A DNA stretch of 60,395 bases from Duganella fentianensis (lineage in GTDB: Bacteria; Pseudomonadota; Gammaproteobacteria; Burkholderiales; Burkholderiaceae_D). Positions 26,277 to 35,958 of the stretch are shown in pieces. The notes under the pieces are model-generated. The model saw nothing but the letters and a program-made list of their open reading frames with translations. It did no database searches and had not been told where the DNA came from. Within the stretch, counting starts at the first letter, position 1; every line of letters begins with the position of its first letter. The position numbers were made by a program, and so were the translations under genes. The stretch spans positions 1 to 60,395 of the forward strand of contig NZ_WWCL01000006.1 of NCBI RefSeq assembly GCF_009857835.1. Direction: 5' to 3'.

Positions 26277-27304
26277 ACAAGATTAAAAAACAGGATTTAT
26301 CTCAGCGGATGCGCTCTGCAGTCTCGTCTGCGCCCACTTTGAATAATCGGTTTGCACACGCTGCTGCTAGGGCGGAACTCAATCCAGTGCTTCCTGCCTC
26401 TCAGCCTCAAGAGGAAGCCACGACCCAGAGTGCTCCTGTCGAAACAATTCATGCGACAGTGCCTGCTGCACAAGCTACAACAGCCGCACCGGTCTTGGTT
26501 GCTGGCGGTGGAGTATTGCGTGAAGTTCCACTCGATCAAATTGAACCGAATCCCTTTAATGCGCGGCACATCTATCGGCCAGAGCGAGTGAATGAACTAG
26601 CGACCAGTATTGGCGCTAATGGACAAGAAACGCCGGGCTCAGCGGTGGCTGTAGATGATAAGGTAATTCTGATCGCTGGCCACTATCGCTGGAAGGCTCT
26701 CAAGCGCCTTGGTCGTCCAATGCTGCTGGTTGTTTATCCGCCTATGAGCGACCAAGAGCTATACGCAAAAAGCTTCCGTGAGAATCATGATCGCGAAGAA
26801 GAAACTGCGCTCGATAATGCATTGGCGTGGCGTAACCTGATTGATAAAGGCGTGTATTCCAGTGAAACCGAAATCGCAGAAGTAACCGGCTATTCACTGC
26901 CATCGATCAATAAAACAATGGCTATTTTGGGATTGCCAGAACCCATCTTGGCAATTGTGCGTGAGAACCCGGTACAGTTCAAAGTTAGTTTGCTATATGA
27001 ATTGAAGCTGTTCGCTGAATCGGCACCGATTGAACAAGCTATCGAATTGACACAAGGGATCTTGGCAGGGGAGGTGAGTCGTAAAACGATCACCGACGCA
27101 CGTGAAATTTACGAGAAACCAAAAACTGCGCGTAAGCAGAAAGAAACGTCGCGTGCATATAAGATTACGCGCGACGGTCGTGATATCGGATCTATGAAAA
27201 CGTGGGATTCGGGTCGAGTATCTTTCGATGTAAAGATTATCGATGCCGTAGAGCGCCAGAAGCTAATCGCAGAATTACGCGATCGCTTTGGCCTAACAGA
27301 ATAG
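26273..27304 (+). CDS. parB: ParB-type partition protein
   Basis: The 343-residue DNA-binding protein has the ParB/Srx domain (VPLDQIEPNPFNARH, then LIAGHYRWKALKRLG) and an HTH region around SETEIAEVTGYSLPSINKTM. A basic linker and C-terminal dimerisation segment follow. The first 80 residues are alanine- and threonine-rich and probably flexible. It should bind the CTTTCACCGGTGAAAG palindromes. The gene overlaps parA and ends at a shared terminator with rep. Confidence 0.92.
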   Translation: MNKIKKQDLSQRMRSAVSSAPTLNNRFAHAAARAELNPVLPASQPQEEATTQSAPVETIHATVPAAQATTAAPVLVAGGGVLREVPLDQIEPNPFNARHIYRPERVNELATSIGANGQETPGSAVAVDDKVILIAGHYRWKALKRLGRPMLLVVYPPMSDQELYAKSFRENHDREEETALDNALAWRNLIDKGVYSSETEIAEVTGYSLPSINKTMAILGLPEPILAIVRENPVQFKVSLLYELKLFAESAPIEQAIELTQGILAGEVSRKTITDAREIYEKPKTARKQKETSRAYKITRDGRDIGSMKTWDSGRVSFDVKIIDAVERQKLIAELRDRFGLTE

Positions 27305-27306
27305 TC

Positions 27307-27325
27307 CTACAATTTTAGTGACCAT
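27307..27325 (-). repeat. Lone iteron-like site at the parB-rep junction
   Basis: On the minus strand it reads ATGGTCACTAAAATTGTAG, close to the origin iterons (AAGGTCACTAAATTTGTTG). It lies just after parB and more than 1.4 kb from the main array. Confidence 0.55.
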
Positions 27326-27328
27326 ATA

Positions 27329-27364
27329 AAAACGGAGTCGGTTCTAAAAAATCGACTCCGTTTT
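27329..27364. terminator. Bidirectional terminator between parB and rep
   Basis: AAAACGGAGTCG and CGACTCCGTTTT form a perfect 12-bp stem with A/T tracts on both sides, placed between the convergent parB and rep stops. Confidence 0.88.
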
Positions 27365-27374
27365 ATTTGTTAGA

Positions 27375-28778
27375 TTAGGAGTTGTCGGCAGCAAATAGTC
27401 CAGGGCCTTTGTTCATCTTGGCTGCCTTCTTTTGTTGCTGAAGCTGGAGTGTCACGAAGGCGCCGAAACTTTGATGCACGATTGGCTCTTGCAGGTGGTC
27501 AATCAGCTCATGAGTTTCAATACCAAGTCTGGTGGCAAATAGGGCGGAAGTAGATAGGTTTGCAAATGCTCGGGCTAACTTATTTTGATCGTCGGCTGAC
27601 ATTGCTTCGAAGGCCTCCCAGCCGGCGTCTGCGTCACGTTTCTGCTTGGCTGTGAATTCTCTATCTGCCGACTTTTCTCGTACTTCTTTCGCGTTGGCGC
27701 CTGCCAGACTATCTGCTGCCGTTATCGCTTTACGCTGGCGGAGATCTTGATCCAGAGTCCCTATGATGTAGCCTTCGCGTAATGCTTTCATAAAGTAACC
27801 ACTGACCCGAATCTTAATCTTGCCGGCAGCAGCAGCGTGGCGAGTGTAGTCAATGGCTTGCTGGATTACTTCATCAGAATAACGAGCTCGGTCCTTGATG
27901 ATTTCATCGATATCCGCGTGGCTTAACCCAATCTCGTTCCTGAGCGTCTCATATAGTGTTTTCAGAATAACCAGGGCAGCCTTTTGTTCGTCGGCACGAT
28001 TGTTTTCGTCCCACACAAAACGAACTTCGTTTACCTTTTTAGAACCTGGTACATTTTGAGTGACCATAGTGATTTCTAGACCAGTCACCTCGTGGATTTC
28101 AGCGATCGCAACGTCGAGAACGCGTGATCTGAAGTGTTTGAACAACTCGTACGTTTTTTTGTTGCACTCCAACCATATCCGGAGTGTTTCTAACCCAAAC
28201 CAAGGTGTTGCACCTTCTTGCATGTAGGGCTGTAGGCGGTCATACAAAATTTTAGTGTAGACCGATTTGAAGACGTATCGAAGCGCTAAAAAGTGCGTAG
28301 CACGTGGGTCACGAATGACCAATTGCAGTTCCTCAGCTAGATCGAAGATAAACCGACCATTGCTTATGCGTGCTGTCCCCATCAATGGAATAGAACCCCA
28401 TGGATACGTGTTATCGGATTGGATTTCAGTCCCATTGAGTTCAATAGCAGCCATTTGCGCTTCGCGAATCAGACGTTTGATGTGCGCTCGGTTATCGCTT
28501 GTTGTGCCAAGCAACCACTTAAACAGACCCAGTTCAATTGAATAGGTCTTTTTTACTTCGCTTTCAGTAGCTACGATGAAATAAGCAACATCGAGCAATC
28601 GGCGGCCTGCCAGTGACAAATCAACGATTTGAACCAAAGCGTTATTGCGACGATACCCGAGACTGGTGGGGGCACTGGTAATGCTTTTGCTTTGCTGTGA
28701 AAGAGAGTCAAACAGCATTAGTGCTAGTTGTCGGTCATCGTTCACAGTTCGATCCTTGGTTTTGTTCGTCAGATTCAT
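27375..28778 (-). CDS. rep: Rep_3 superfamily replication initiator
   Basis: The 467-residue protein resembles RepB/RepA initiators with two winged-helix domains. The first spans about residues 45-190 (LSLAGRRLLDVAYFIV, FKWLLGTT and similar). The second is about 195-270 (SVYTKILYDRLQPYM, FKHFRSRVLDVAIAEI). The protein is longer than minimal Rep_3 proteins because of an extra charged C-terminal region. It lies next to an iteron array on its promoter side, which is the normal arrangement for iteron-controlled plasmids. Confidence 0.85.
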   Translation of the reverse strand: MNLTNKTKDRTVNDDRQLALMLFDSLSQQSKSITSAPTSLGYRRNNALVQIVDLSLAGRRLLDVAYFIVATESEVKKTYSIELGLFKWLLGTTSDNRAHIKRLIREAQMAAIELNGTEIQSDNTYPWGSIPLMGTARISNGRFIFDLAEELQLVIRDPRATHFLALRYVFKSVYTKILYDRLQPYMQEGATPWFGLETLRIWLECNKKTYELFKHFRSRVLDVAIAEIHEVTGLEITMVTQNVPGSKKVNEVRFVWDENNRADEQKAALVILKTLYETLRNEIGLSHADIDEIIKDRARYSDEVIQQAIDYTRHAAAAGKIKIRVSGYFMKALREGYIIGTLDQDLRQRKAITAADSLAGANAKEVREKSADREFTAKQKRDADAGWEAFEAMSADDQNKLARAFANLSTSALFATRLGIETHELIDHLQEPIVHQSFGAFVTLQLQQQKKAAKMNKGPGLFAADNS

Positions 28779-29600
28779 AGTGACAGATAGTGACTGGAAA
28801 TAGTCACCGTGTCAAAACACAAACAGTGACTTTGTGTCTGATTCGCGAATTTAATGTTCTGAGTCTTTTGTGTTATCCACAGAATTTTGGCCGTAAGTTA
28901 GTTTTTTTTAAAAACAAAACATACATACAGAGGAATCGGCTTTCTTTATAAAACAAGGACTTAGTGAAGAAAGGTCACGTTTACGATGAGCAAGGTCACT
29001 AGATTTGTAGAGATAGGTCATTTTCTGTAGCGCAAGGTCACCGTATTTGTTGTAGGGTTCCGATTCTGGGAATACGAAGGTCACTATATTTGTAGGGCAA
29101 AGACACTGTATTTGTTGTCGCTAAAAATGAACGCTAAAAGGTGAATTTTTGATAAGTTTCAGCCTTAAAAATGTACTTTTTAAAAATATTGGTATTAGGT
29201 CATCAGCGCGTGGCCAGCATTTGAGGACTGAAAGGTCACTAGATTTGTTGTTGGATTTGAAGAACGGCGGTTATACACCTGTTTTTTTCTCGGTTTAAAT
29301 TGAAAAGGTCACTAAATTTGTTGTGATTCGTTGGGTATAGCTTGTGAAGCTCGCGGGAATTCTATTGTCTGGCGCCAGAACTACTACAAATTTAGTGACC
29401 TTTCCATGTTAATGCGGGTTTCAATGAGAGTGAGTATTCACAAATTTCCTACAAAAACAGTGACTTTGACCTGCTTGCGTGCCTCAAAAACATAACTTTG
29501 TGATTCACCGGTACAAAAAGCGTGACTTTGCCGTTGAGTTTTGGAGGCTCGTTAGTTCTGACTGTATGCGTAAGGTCACTGTTTTTGTTGGCCGCATAAT
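28779..29600. other. oriV: iteron array with DnaA box and AT-rich stretch
   Basis: About 20-bp iterons near AAGGTCACTATATTTGTTGT occur in direct orientation at 28992, 29034, 29077, 29099 (divergent), 29232, 29305 and 29572, with weaker copies at 28971 and 29014. Inverted copies end near 29402, 29467 and 29530; others overlap the rep promoter near 28800-28835. A T/A-rich tract lies at about 28900-28925. Spacing is irregular, leaving room for two sub-arrays. No gene is present. Confidence 0.85.
28873..28881 (+). promoter_or_regulatory. DnaA box
   Basis: TTATCCACA, the perfect consensus DnaA box, lies beside the AT-rich tract in the origin. Confidence 0.75.
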
Positions 29601-29622
29601 TGGCAGGAAACGCCGTCAGGTA

Positions 29623-30105
29623 CTAGGTGCTTGTGCTGGTCGACATCATGGATGCCATGGAGGATATTAGCTGCTGAAGATCTGAGGCACATAAATGCGT
29701 GTCGTTTGCCAGTATCTGCTTGTACAGAAGGCTAATGATTCGAACAGCATCGGCCGGAACTATCGGTACTGGAATGATCGGTCTTCCAGTCTGCCCCATT
29801 CGAACAAAGAAGCCGCCGTCCTGCACTTTGCAGTCCATGAACTTATCGTGCGCTGGCCCGTGGCCAGTGAACTTCACGCCCGGTAGTTTGCGTTCAAGAA
29901 CCGCAAGCAGCTGGTACATCTCCGCTGGTGACAACTGAAAGACCAACTTGCTCTGCCAGTTGTACGTCGTGCGGTCAGCTACTGTCAGGCCACGCGCGCC
30001 ATCAACCTGTACGGTGAACAGGTTTGTCTTGCGCGTTCGAGCCTCGCTGATTGTTAATGCTGCCGATTGACCGAAAATCTTGAAGCTGTAAGAATATTCA
30101 CCTAA
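29623..30105 (-). pseudogene. Plasmid hypothetical gene lacking a normal start
   Basis: The frame is open from just after a TAG at 30106-30108 to the stop at 29623. It looks coding throughout (SYSFKIFGQSAALTISEART, then LFTVQVDGARGLTVADRTTYNW, then LSPAEMYQLLAVLERKLPG). No ATG, GTG or TTG occurs before the TTG at 29946, which lies inside the conserved-looking part. Either the 5' end was lost at about 30.1 kb or it uses an unusual start. Function unknown. Confidence 0.5.
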
Positions 30106-30251
30106 CTAAAAAGTAAAGAAAAATTTCCTAACTCACTGTTTTAAAGGAGGATTCCATGCTGTTTACATTTATTATGGATTATTGCTATAATAAAATATAG
30201 TTCACCTTTGAAAGTGTAAACATTAGTCCCTACTTCGTTAAGTCAATTCGG

Positions 30252-31463
30252 TTGTCCACGGGCGAACATCTCCCGATTCTATGCTGCCGCGCCACTGGCC
30301 TCCCCCTACACAGCCCAACCCTTTGGTCGCTAACCGAACTGCGAGCTACTAACCAAGCGAGTGCCACCATCCAGCAGGCGCTTCGTTCCTTGATGGTGCT
30401 TTACATTATTCTCGACAAGCTGGATGTTCACCTGCCCGATCGTCTTGAATCGGGCCAGCTGTTAACCTTGGTTGAAGTTGAAGAACTAGCAAACAAGTGC
30501 AAATTTACGCTACAGGAACTCAGTCCCGATACGGACAGCAAGGTATTTCATTTGCATCAAAAAACTTCTGAGACCGTCGACCCGCTCACCGCTGGAATGC
30601 GTTTGCGGTCTATTCGAAGCTATCTCGATTGGCTAACTAAAGATACTCTTTTGCGAATCGGCCCAACACATCCTCGTTTTGCGGGGCTGCGAGCTATTTC
30701 CGACATAGTGCTGGGTGCCATTGACGCACGTACGCCTGGCGGCGGGGGACGCAATACTGTTGAGGCTCGCGAAGGTATCCCCTCTGCTGCTCTTGAGCGA
30801 CTCATCGAAGTCATTCACCCGCATTCGTCGGAAAATCCATGGAAGAACGCCCATGCGCAATTACGCAACTACCTGATACTCCGCTGGCTTTTATCGCTCG
30901 GGATACGCCGGGGGGAACTGCTGACATTGAAAGTCTCAGACATCAATTTTCAGACGAACGAGGTTTTGATTCCTCGACGGGCGGACGATCCTGCTGACCT
31001 ACGTGCCCAGCAGCCACGCACGAAAACGAACGACCGTCTACTCGCCCTTGATGAAGATCTAGCCGAGCTCACGCGACGTTATGTGATGAAAAATCGCCGC
31101 GCAATCAAGGGAGCTCGAAAGCATGAGTTTTTGTGGGTAGCCAACGGTAGCGGTGCCCCCTTGAGCCTCTCGGGGTTCCATAAAATATTCATTACTCTGC
31201 GTGAACGGGTACCAGACCTACCTAAGTCGCTGTCCGCTCACGTGATGCGCCACACATGGAACGATGTGTTTTCAGCGGAGATGGATTTGGCCGGCGTGTC
31301 TGAGGCAGAAGAACACAAGATGCGCACCCGCCTCATGGGCTGGTCGGACACCTCGTCAATGGCAAGCGTCTATACCCGTCGCCATATTCGGAAGAAAGCG
31401 AAGGACGCCTCTTTGGCCCTGCAAGCTAAACTGCGCCTGGGAGAGAAGAACAATGGCATCTGA
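30252..31463 (+). CDS. Tyrosine recombinase 1 of the three-recombinase operon
   Basis: A recombinase of about 403 residues (longer if the true start lies upstream). Catalytic motifs are LGIRRGEL (Arg I), HVMRHTW (His-x-x-Arg) and MGWSDTSSMASVYTRRH, with Trp in place of the second His and the nucleophile Tyr. The start is unsure: the frame stays open back to 30201 with coding-like text (NISPYFVKSIRLS) but no ATG, and the first start-type codon is the TTG at 30252. It overlaps the next gene by 11 bp. Confidence 0.82.
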   Translation: MSTGEHLPILCCRATGLPLHSPTLWSLTELRATNQASATIQQALRSLMVLYIILDKLDVHLPDRLESGQLLTLVEVEELANKCKFTLQELSPDTDSKVFHLHQKTSETVDPLTAGMRLRSIRSYLDWLTKDTLLRIGPTHPRFAGLRAISDIVLGAIDARTPGGGGRNTVEAREGIPSAALERLIEVIHPHSSENPWKNAHAQLRNYLILRWLLSLGIRRGELLTLKVSDINFQTNEVLIPRRADDPADLRAQQPRTKTNDRLLALDEDLAELTRRYVMKNRRAIKGARKHEFLWVANGSGAPLSLSGFHKIFITLRERVPDLPKSLSAHVMRHTWNDVFSAEMDLAGVSEAEEHKMRTRLMGWSDTSSMASVYTRRHIRKKAKDASLALQAKLRLGEKNNGI

Positions 31464-32979
31464 TCTTGCTATCTTGATAGCTTGGGATACCACGCTACTG
31501 CCCAAGTCTGTGACGACGAAGGGAGGTGCAGTGTTCAACCCGCAGGATGATCTTTGGAACTTCCGCGATGGATTGGACAATATTCGTCTAGACTACTCTG
31601 AGCTGCCCATGACCGAGGAATTGCTTCGTTCCTTTAAGTGCACGCTGATTTGGTTCGCAGAGAACCGCTCCGCGCGCTACATGGAAAGTGTTTTCCAAGA
31701 GTTCTCGTTCTTCGTCGAAAACCTGTACGATTCGGCTGACGACGCCCTAAGCGTCATCACTGGCACCGACGTGTTAAATCAACGGGCGGCCTTTGGACAC
31801 CGCCTAAAGCAGGTGGCCTCAGTACTCCGCAAATGGACGGGTCTTCGACTCCCAGGCGTGTCGAACGACGTCATCTCAGTACTGGATCAGATTCGAACAA
31901 AAGGCGCGCCGACTGGCGTGGCGGTCATGACGCTCGACCCAATAATGGGTCCATTCTCTCCTATTGAGCAGGCCGGTATACAGGATGCCTTAAACGATGC
32001 GTACAGTGCCGGAAAGGTGACCGAAGAAGCGTTCTTGTTGGCTTGGCTTTTTATCGCTTTGGGTTCTCGGCCTGTCCAAATTTCCGCTTTGAAGGTCTGT
32101 GACCTGTCGCGGACAGTAGCACCGGATGGGACTGAGGCTTATGTCCTTCAAGTGCCTCGAGCTAAGCAACGTAACGCTTCCCCACGAGACGCCTTCAAGG
32201 CTCGCCCTTTGGTAAGTCAAATCGGCAAGCCACTGTATGCCTATGCCAAGAAGGTTAGAGCTCGCTTTGATGGTAAACTCGCTGATACGGGGCAGTCACC
32301 TTTATTTCCGGTGCAGGAACAATACGAAGCATCTTGCAATATTGAGGGCTGGGCGAAGTTTCACCGTAATCGTTCTGGGCTGCAGGAAACTCTGAAGACA
32401 GCGTTGGACAAGCTACAAGTGATGTCCGAGCGCACCGGCGAACGCCTCAATATGCCGCCTATCAGATTCCGGCGAACGTTTGGTACCAACGCAGCCCAGG
32501 AAGGTCACGAGCTTCTCGTCATTGCTGAGCTCCTTGACCACTCCGGCACGGAAAGCGCTGGCGTCTATATTGCTGCGCCCCCCGAACTCGCTGGTCGTAT
32601 TGACAAAGCAATCGCTCTTCAAATGGCTCCCCTTGCTCAGGCTTTTCGTGGACATCTCATCAAGAACGAATCAGAAGCCACACGAGGAGCCGATGCGCGC
32701 AGTCGCATCGTCGACCTTCGGATTGATCGCAGCGCATCTCCTATGGGCTCATGCGGTCAACACAGCTTCTGCGGCTTTTCCGCGCCGATTGCCTGTTACA
32801 CCTGCAAGAGCTTCGAGCCCTGGTGGGACGGCCCCCACGAAGCCGTCCTTGACCACCTTCTGAATGAACGTACTCGAGTATCGGACCCCCGCATTAGTGC
32901 GGTCAACGACCGAACGATTTTGGCCGTCGCCCAAGTAGTTCAACTTTGCCGAGTGGTGAAGGAGGGCACCAATGGCTGA
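31453..32979 (+). CDS. Tyrosine recombinase 2 of the three-recombinase operon
   Basis: The 508-residue protein has Arg I in LGSRPVQISAL, a second Arg in RFRRTFGTNAAQ (its preceding His replaced by Arg), His in LLDHSGTESAG and Tyr in the following VYI. A C-terminal cysteine cluster (SFCGFSAPIACYTCKSF) suggests a zinc site. ATG 31453 lies inside the end of gene 1, and its stop overlaps the start of gene 3. The three appear to be made in fixed ratio. Confidence 0.82.
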   Translation: MASDLAILIAWDTTLLPKSVTTKGGAVFNPQDDLWNFRDGLDNIRLDYSELPMTEELLRSFKCTLIWFAENRSARYMESVFQEFSFFVENLYDSADDALSVITGTDVLNQRAAFGHRLKQVASVLRKWTGLRLPGVSNDVISVLDQIRTKGAPTGVAVMTLDPIMGPFSPIEQAGIQDALNDAYSAGKVTEEAFLLAWLFIALGSRPVQISALKVCDLSRTVAPDGTEAYVLQVPRAKQRNASPRDAFKARPLVSQIGKPLYAYAKKVRARFDGKLADTGQSPLFPVQEQYEASCNIEGWAKFHRNRSGLQETLKTALDKLQVMSERTGERLNMPPIRFRRTFGTNAAQEGHELLVIAELLDHSGTESAGVYIAAPPELAGRIDKAIALQMAPLAQAFRGHLIKNESEATRGADARSRIVDLRIDRSASPMGSCGQHSFCGFSAPIACYTCKSFEPWWDGPHEAVLDHLLNERTRVSDPRISAVNDRTILAVAQVVQLCRVVKEGTNG

Positions 32980-35032
32980 GGTGCTACTCTTTAAGCCAAA
33001 GTCGGAGTGCGACGCAGAAGCGAATTTGAGGGACTTTGTCGAGTTTGCCAAGGAGAAGCTGACCACGTTCAGTTCCGATTTGGACTTTGAATCCGATGAA
33101 TGGGACGTCACAGCAAAGGCATCATTGAAGGCGCGAAACACTACCCTGCGCTTGCGCTTTACTTGCTTCCCGTCTGGCCGCGGCAAGAGAGACGGCGTAC
33201 CAATGCCGGAGCCATTTAAGTCCTTTGCCAAGGCCTATTTAAGAAACCATCATGCCCTGAGCGAGGCCAAGGTAGGGGCACACACTATCGCTGCTTTACG
33301 CGCACTCGCACAAGCCTTGCAGGATGTTGAACCGGTTGCTTCGCCTACCATGACCACCCTGCGTCACTTCCAGCGAGCCTCGCAAATTCTGACCGAGCGA
33401 TTCCAGAACCCGGATAGCTCGCTCCTTTACTTAGAACGCATCTCGCAATTCCTCGCAGAGAATCATCTGGTTTCGACGCCTATTGTGTGGCGAAAAGCGA
33501 AACCGAAGACTTGGAACGGTATGTTACGTGTCGGCCCCGAGTTTGACGCCCTCCGAAATGCTCGGCTTCCATCAGCCGATGCTCTTAGTGCCATCGCGGA
33601 GATTTTCCATGTCGCGAAGGACCCGTCAGATATCTTCGTGACCAGTGTATGCGCCATTCTGTCATCAGCCCCTAGCCGGATCAACGAACTGTTGCATATG
33701 CCGTTTGATTGCGAAGTGCAAACAACGGATACTGATGGGCAAGCCACGTACGGTCTACGCTGGCTGCCATCCAAAGGCGGAGAAGCCCAAGTTAAGTGGG
33801 TCGTGTATTCGATGGCTAGCGTGGCCCAAGAAGCCGTGGCAAATCTGCGTAAGCTATCCAAAGAAGCTCGAGCTGTTGCGCTCTGGTATGAGAAGAATCC
33901 CGACAAACTTTATATACCGGAGCATCTCGAGCATTTGCGGACCAAGGTGCGCCTCACGAACCCGGAAGTCTGTGCCGTTGTCTTCCGGGATCCAGCTAAT
34001 ATCAAGCGCGACGAACAGCGTGGCGCAGCTTGGTGCGCCACGCACCATATCGAGTCCCGCTGGGAGGGTGGTAGTCGTGAACAAGGTGGATGCAATACGG
34101 TTGCGTTTGCTGACGTAGAGCGGGCTGTGCTGGCACTGCTGCCGTCCGGTTTCCCTATTGCGAACAAGGAAACCGGTCTGCGCTACAGTGACGCGCTTTG
34201 CCTAGTGCTTCGCAATGAGATGAGTGCAAAACACACCACCTATCGTTGTGCCTTTATGTTGGTCGGTTACGATTTCGTGCGGGTCCGCCTAGTTGGCACG
34301 CCGCTCATAAAAACTATTTTTGAGAAGTTTGGATATAGGGATGCTAATAAAGAGCCTCTGCGCCTGACCACGCACCAGTTCCGACACTATTTGAATACCA
34401 TTGCGCAGATGGGCGGATTGAGCCAACTGGACATCGCAAAGTGGAGCGGCCGTGCGAAGGTCGCGCAGAACGCAGTATACGACCACCAATCCGACCGCGA
34501 TGTGCTTGCAATGATGCGTGCTGCTATCGGAGATGAAAAAAAAATGTTTGGCCCTCTGGCGCACATCCCGAAGAACACGCTCATCACTCGCGACCAATTT
34601 GCGTCTTTAAAGGTTCTCACCGCCCATACGACAGACTTCGGGTACTGCATCCACGATTTCTCGATGTTGCCGTGCCAAATCCATCGCGACTGCCTTAATT
34701 GCGACGAGCACTTGTGCGTCAAGGGTGACCAAGTGCGCGAACAAGCCATCCGCCTCCATCGAAGCGAGACCACCGCTCTGCTCGACAGTGCTAGGAAAGC
34801 GTTCGGCGAGGATGAGTTCGGCGCCAACCGGTGGGTGGAGCACCAAAGCTTGACGCTCCAGCGTCTGGACCAACTGTGCGCTATTTTGGATGACCCCGCA
34901 GTGCCGGACGGCGCCATCATCCAACCAACTGGTGTGATCTCGGCCTCCCGTTTGGAACAGGCGCGCCAACAACGTGAATACTCAGGCCTGAGGGTTGCCA
35001 GCAGCCCTGACTCTACCGGAAATCAAGCATGA
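32972..35032 (+). CDS. Tyrosine recombinase 3 of the operon, with Cys-rich tail
   Basis: The 686-residue protein resembles Tn554 TnpB in size and order. It has a long N-terminal part, Arg I in APSRINELL, HQFRHYLNT (His-x-x-Arg) and KWSGRAKVAQNAVYDHQ with Trp and Tyr. A cysteine-rich tail follows (GYCIHDF, PCQIHRDCLNCDEHLCVKG), probably zinc-binding. A good ribosome site, GGAGG, precedes the ATG. It overlaps recombinase 2 by 8 bp and the accessory gene by 4 bp. Confidence 0.85.
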   Translation: MAEVLLFKPKSECDAEANLRDFVEFAKEKLTTFSSDLDFESDEWDVTAKASLKARNTTLRLRFTCFPSGRGKRDGVPMPEPFKSFAKAYLRNHHALSEAKVGAHTIAALRALAQALQDVEPVASPTMTTLRHFQRASQILTERFQNPDSSLLYLERISQFLAENHLVSTPIVWRKAKPKTWNGMLRVGPEFDALRNARLPSADALSAIAEIFHVAKDPSDIFVTSVCAILSSAPSRINELLHMPFDCEVQTTDTDGQATYGLRWLPSKGGEAQVKWVVYSMASVAQEAVANLRKLSKEARAVALWYEKNPDKLYIPEHLEHLRTKVRLTNPEVCAVVFRDPANIKRDEQRGAAWCATHHIESRWEGGSREQGGCNTVAFADVERAVLALLPSGFPIANKETGLRYSDALCLVLRNEMSAKHTTYRCAFMLVGYDFVRVRLVGTPLIKTIFEKFGYRDANKEPLRLTTHQFRHYLNTIAQMGGLSQLDIAKWSGRAKVAQNAVYDHQSDRDVLAMMRAAIGDEKKMFGPLAHIPKNTLITRDQFASLKVLTAHTTDFGYCIHDFSMLPCQIHRDCLNCDEHLCVKGDQVREQAIRLHRSETTALLDSARKAFGEDEFGANRWVEHQSLTLQRLDQLCAILDDPAVPDGAIIQPTGVISASRLEQARQQREYSGLRVASSPDSTGNQA

Positions 35033-35451
35033 CACGAGCCAAGAATCTTTCGACCGTCGACATTGAAGCCATCGTCAAAATTTTGGATGGATGGTCGGGC
35101 AAGCTAACCTGGGACTTGCTCATAAAGGCGATCGCCCGGCGCAGCAAGGCGGTCTACACCCGTCAGGCCCTGAACAACCATGAGCGCATCAAAAACGCGT
35201 TCGCGCTCCGCAAGAGTGCGGTGACAGGAAAGCCGGGAAGCAGTGACATAAAGGGCGGATCATCTTCTGAATTACAAGCCGCGCTGGAGCGGATAGCGAG
35301 ACTTGAGGGCGAGAACCAGCGGCTGCGGATGGAGAACAACCGCTTCATGGAAAAGTTCGCTACCTGGGCGTATAACGCACACTCACGAGGACTTAATGAA
35401 GCATTTCTGTCGCAGCCCTTGCCGATTGTTAACAGAGAAGTTACCAAATAG
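35029..35451 (+). CDS. TnpC-like coiled-coil accessory protein
   Basis: The 140-residue protein has an N-terminal HTH-like part (RSKAVYTRQALNNHERIKNAF) and a coiled coil (LERIARLEGENQRLRMENNR). This pattern is like TnpC of Tn554 or DUF6262 proteins, which accompany such recombinases and influence the orientation or efficiency of integration. ATGA overlap with recombinase 3 places it as the last gene of a four-gene operon. Confidence 0.72.
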   Translation: MTRAKNLSTVDIEAIVKILDGWSGKLTWDLLIKAIARRSKAVYTRQALNNHERIKNAFALRKSAVTGKPGSSDIKGGSSSELQAALERIARLEGENQRLRMENNRFMEKFATWAYNAHSRGLNEAFLSQPLPIVNREVTK

Positions 35452-35617
35452 GCTAGGGCCCTCGACGAGCGCCTTTCGTAGTACCCGCGAATTCTGCTCC
35501 CTTGGACATCCATCAATCCCTATATTGGCAGGCTGCTGAGAACACTGCTGGTGCCCACGGGGAAAAGCGAAAAATCTAAAGTTATCCAAGGTGCGTGCCC
35601 ATGGCAAACAATCGCAT

Positions 35618-35836
35618 ATGTTCGCAGAGATGGCGGCTACATCAAGGGATACAGGACAGGCGACCACGAGCGTTTACTCGAAGGAAGTTCCGTGGGGTGA
35701 GCTCTCACCGCTTGAACAAAAAAAAATTGTCATGATGGTTTATTTTTTGCCGCAGATGAAAGAATTACACGGCGTAGGCGTTGGTATGGCAGTACACTCT
35801 GTTTGCAAAGATAATCCAGAATTATTGCGAGATTGA
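35618..35836 (+). CDS. Small hypothetical protein
   Basis: A 72-residue frame starting MFAEMAATSRDTGQ and ending HSVCKDNPELLRD. It lies 166 bp after the accessory gene. Codon pattern looks plausible, but the ribosome site is weak and no family is recognised. A frame from an upstream GTG is also possible. Confidence 0.4.
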   Translation: MFAEMAATSRDTGQATTSVYSKEVPWGELSPLEQKKIVMMVYFLPQMKELHGVGVGMAVHSVCKDNPELLRD

Positions 35837-35958
35837 CGGGCTACGGGTCCTAGATGAATAGGCGCAAATTATGCATCGTCGACAACATGTAAGGAACCTG
35901 CTGGAACAACGTAAACAACTACGCGAATCGCAGGCCTTGTTGTCATTTTAAGTCGGCT

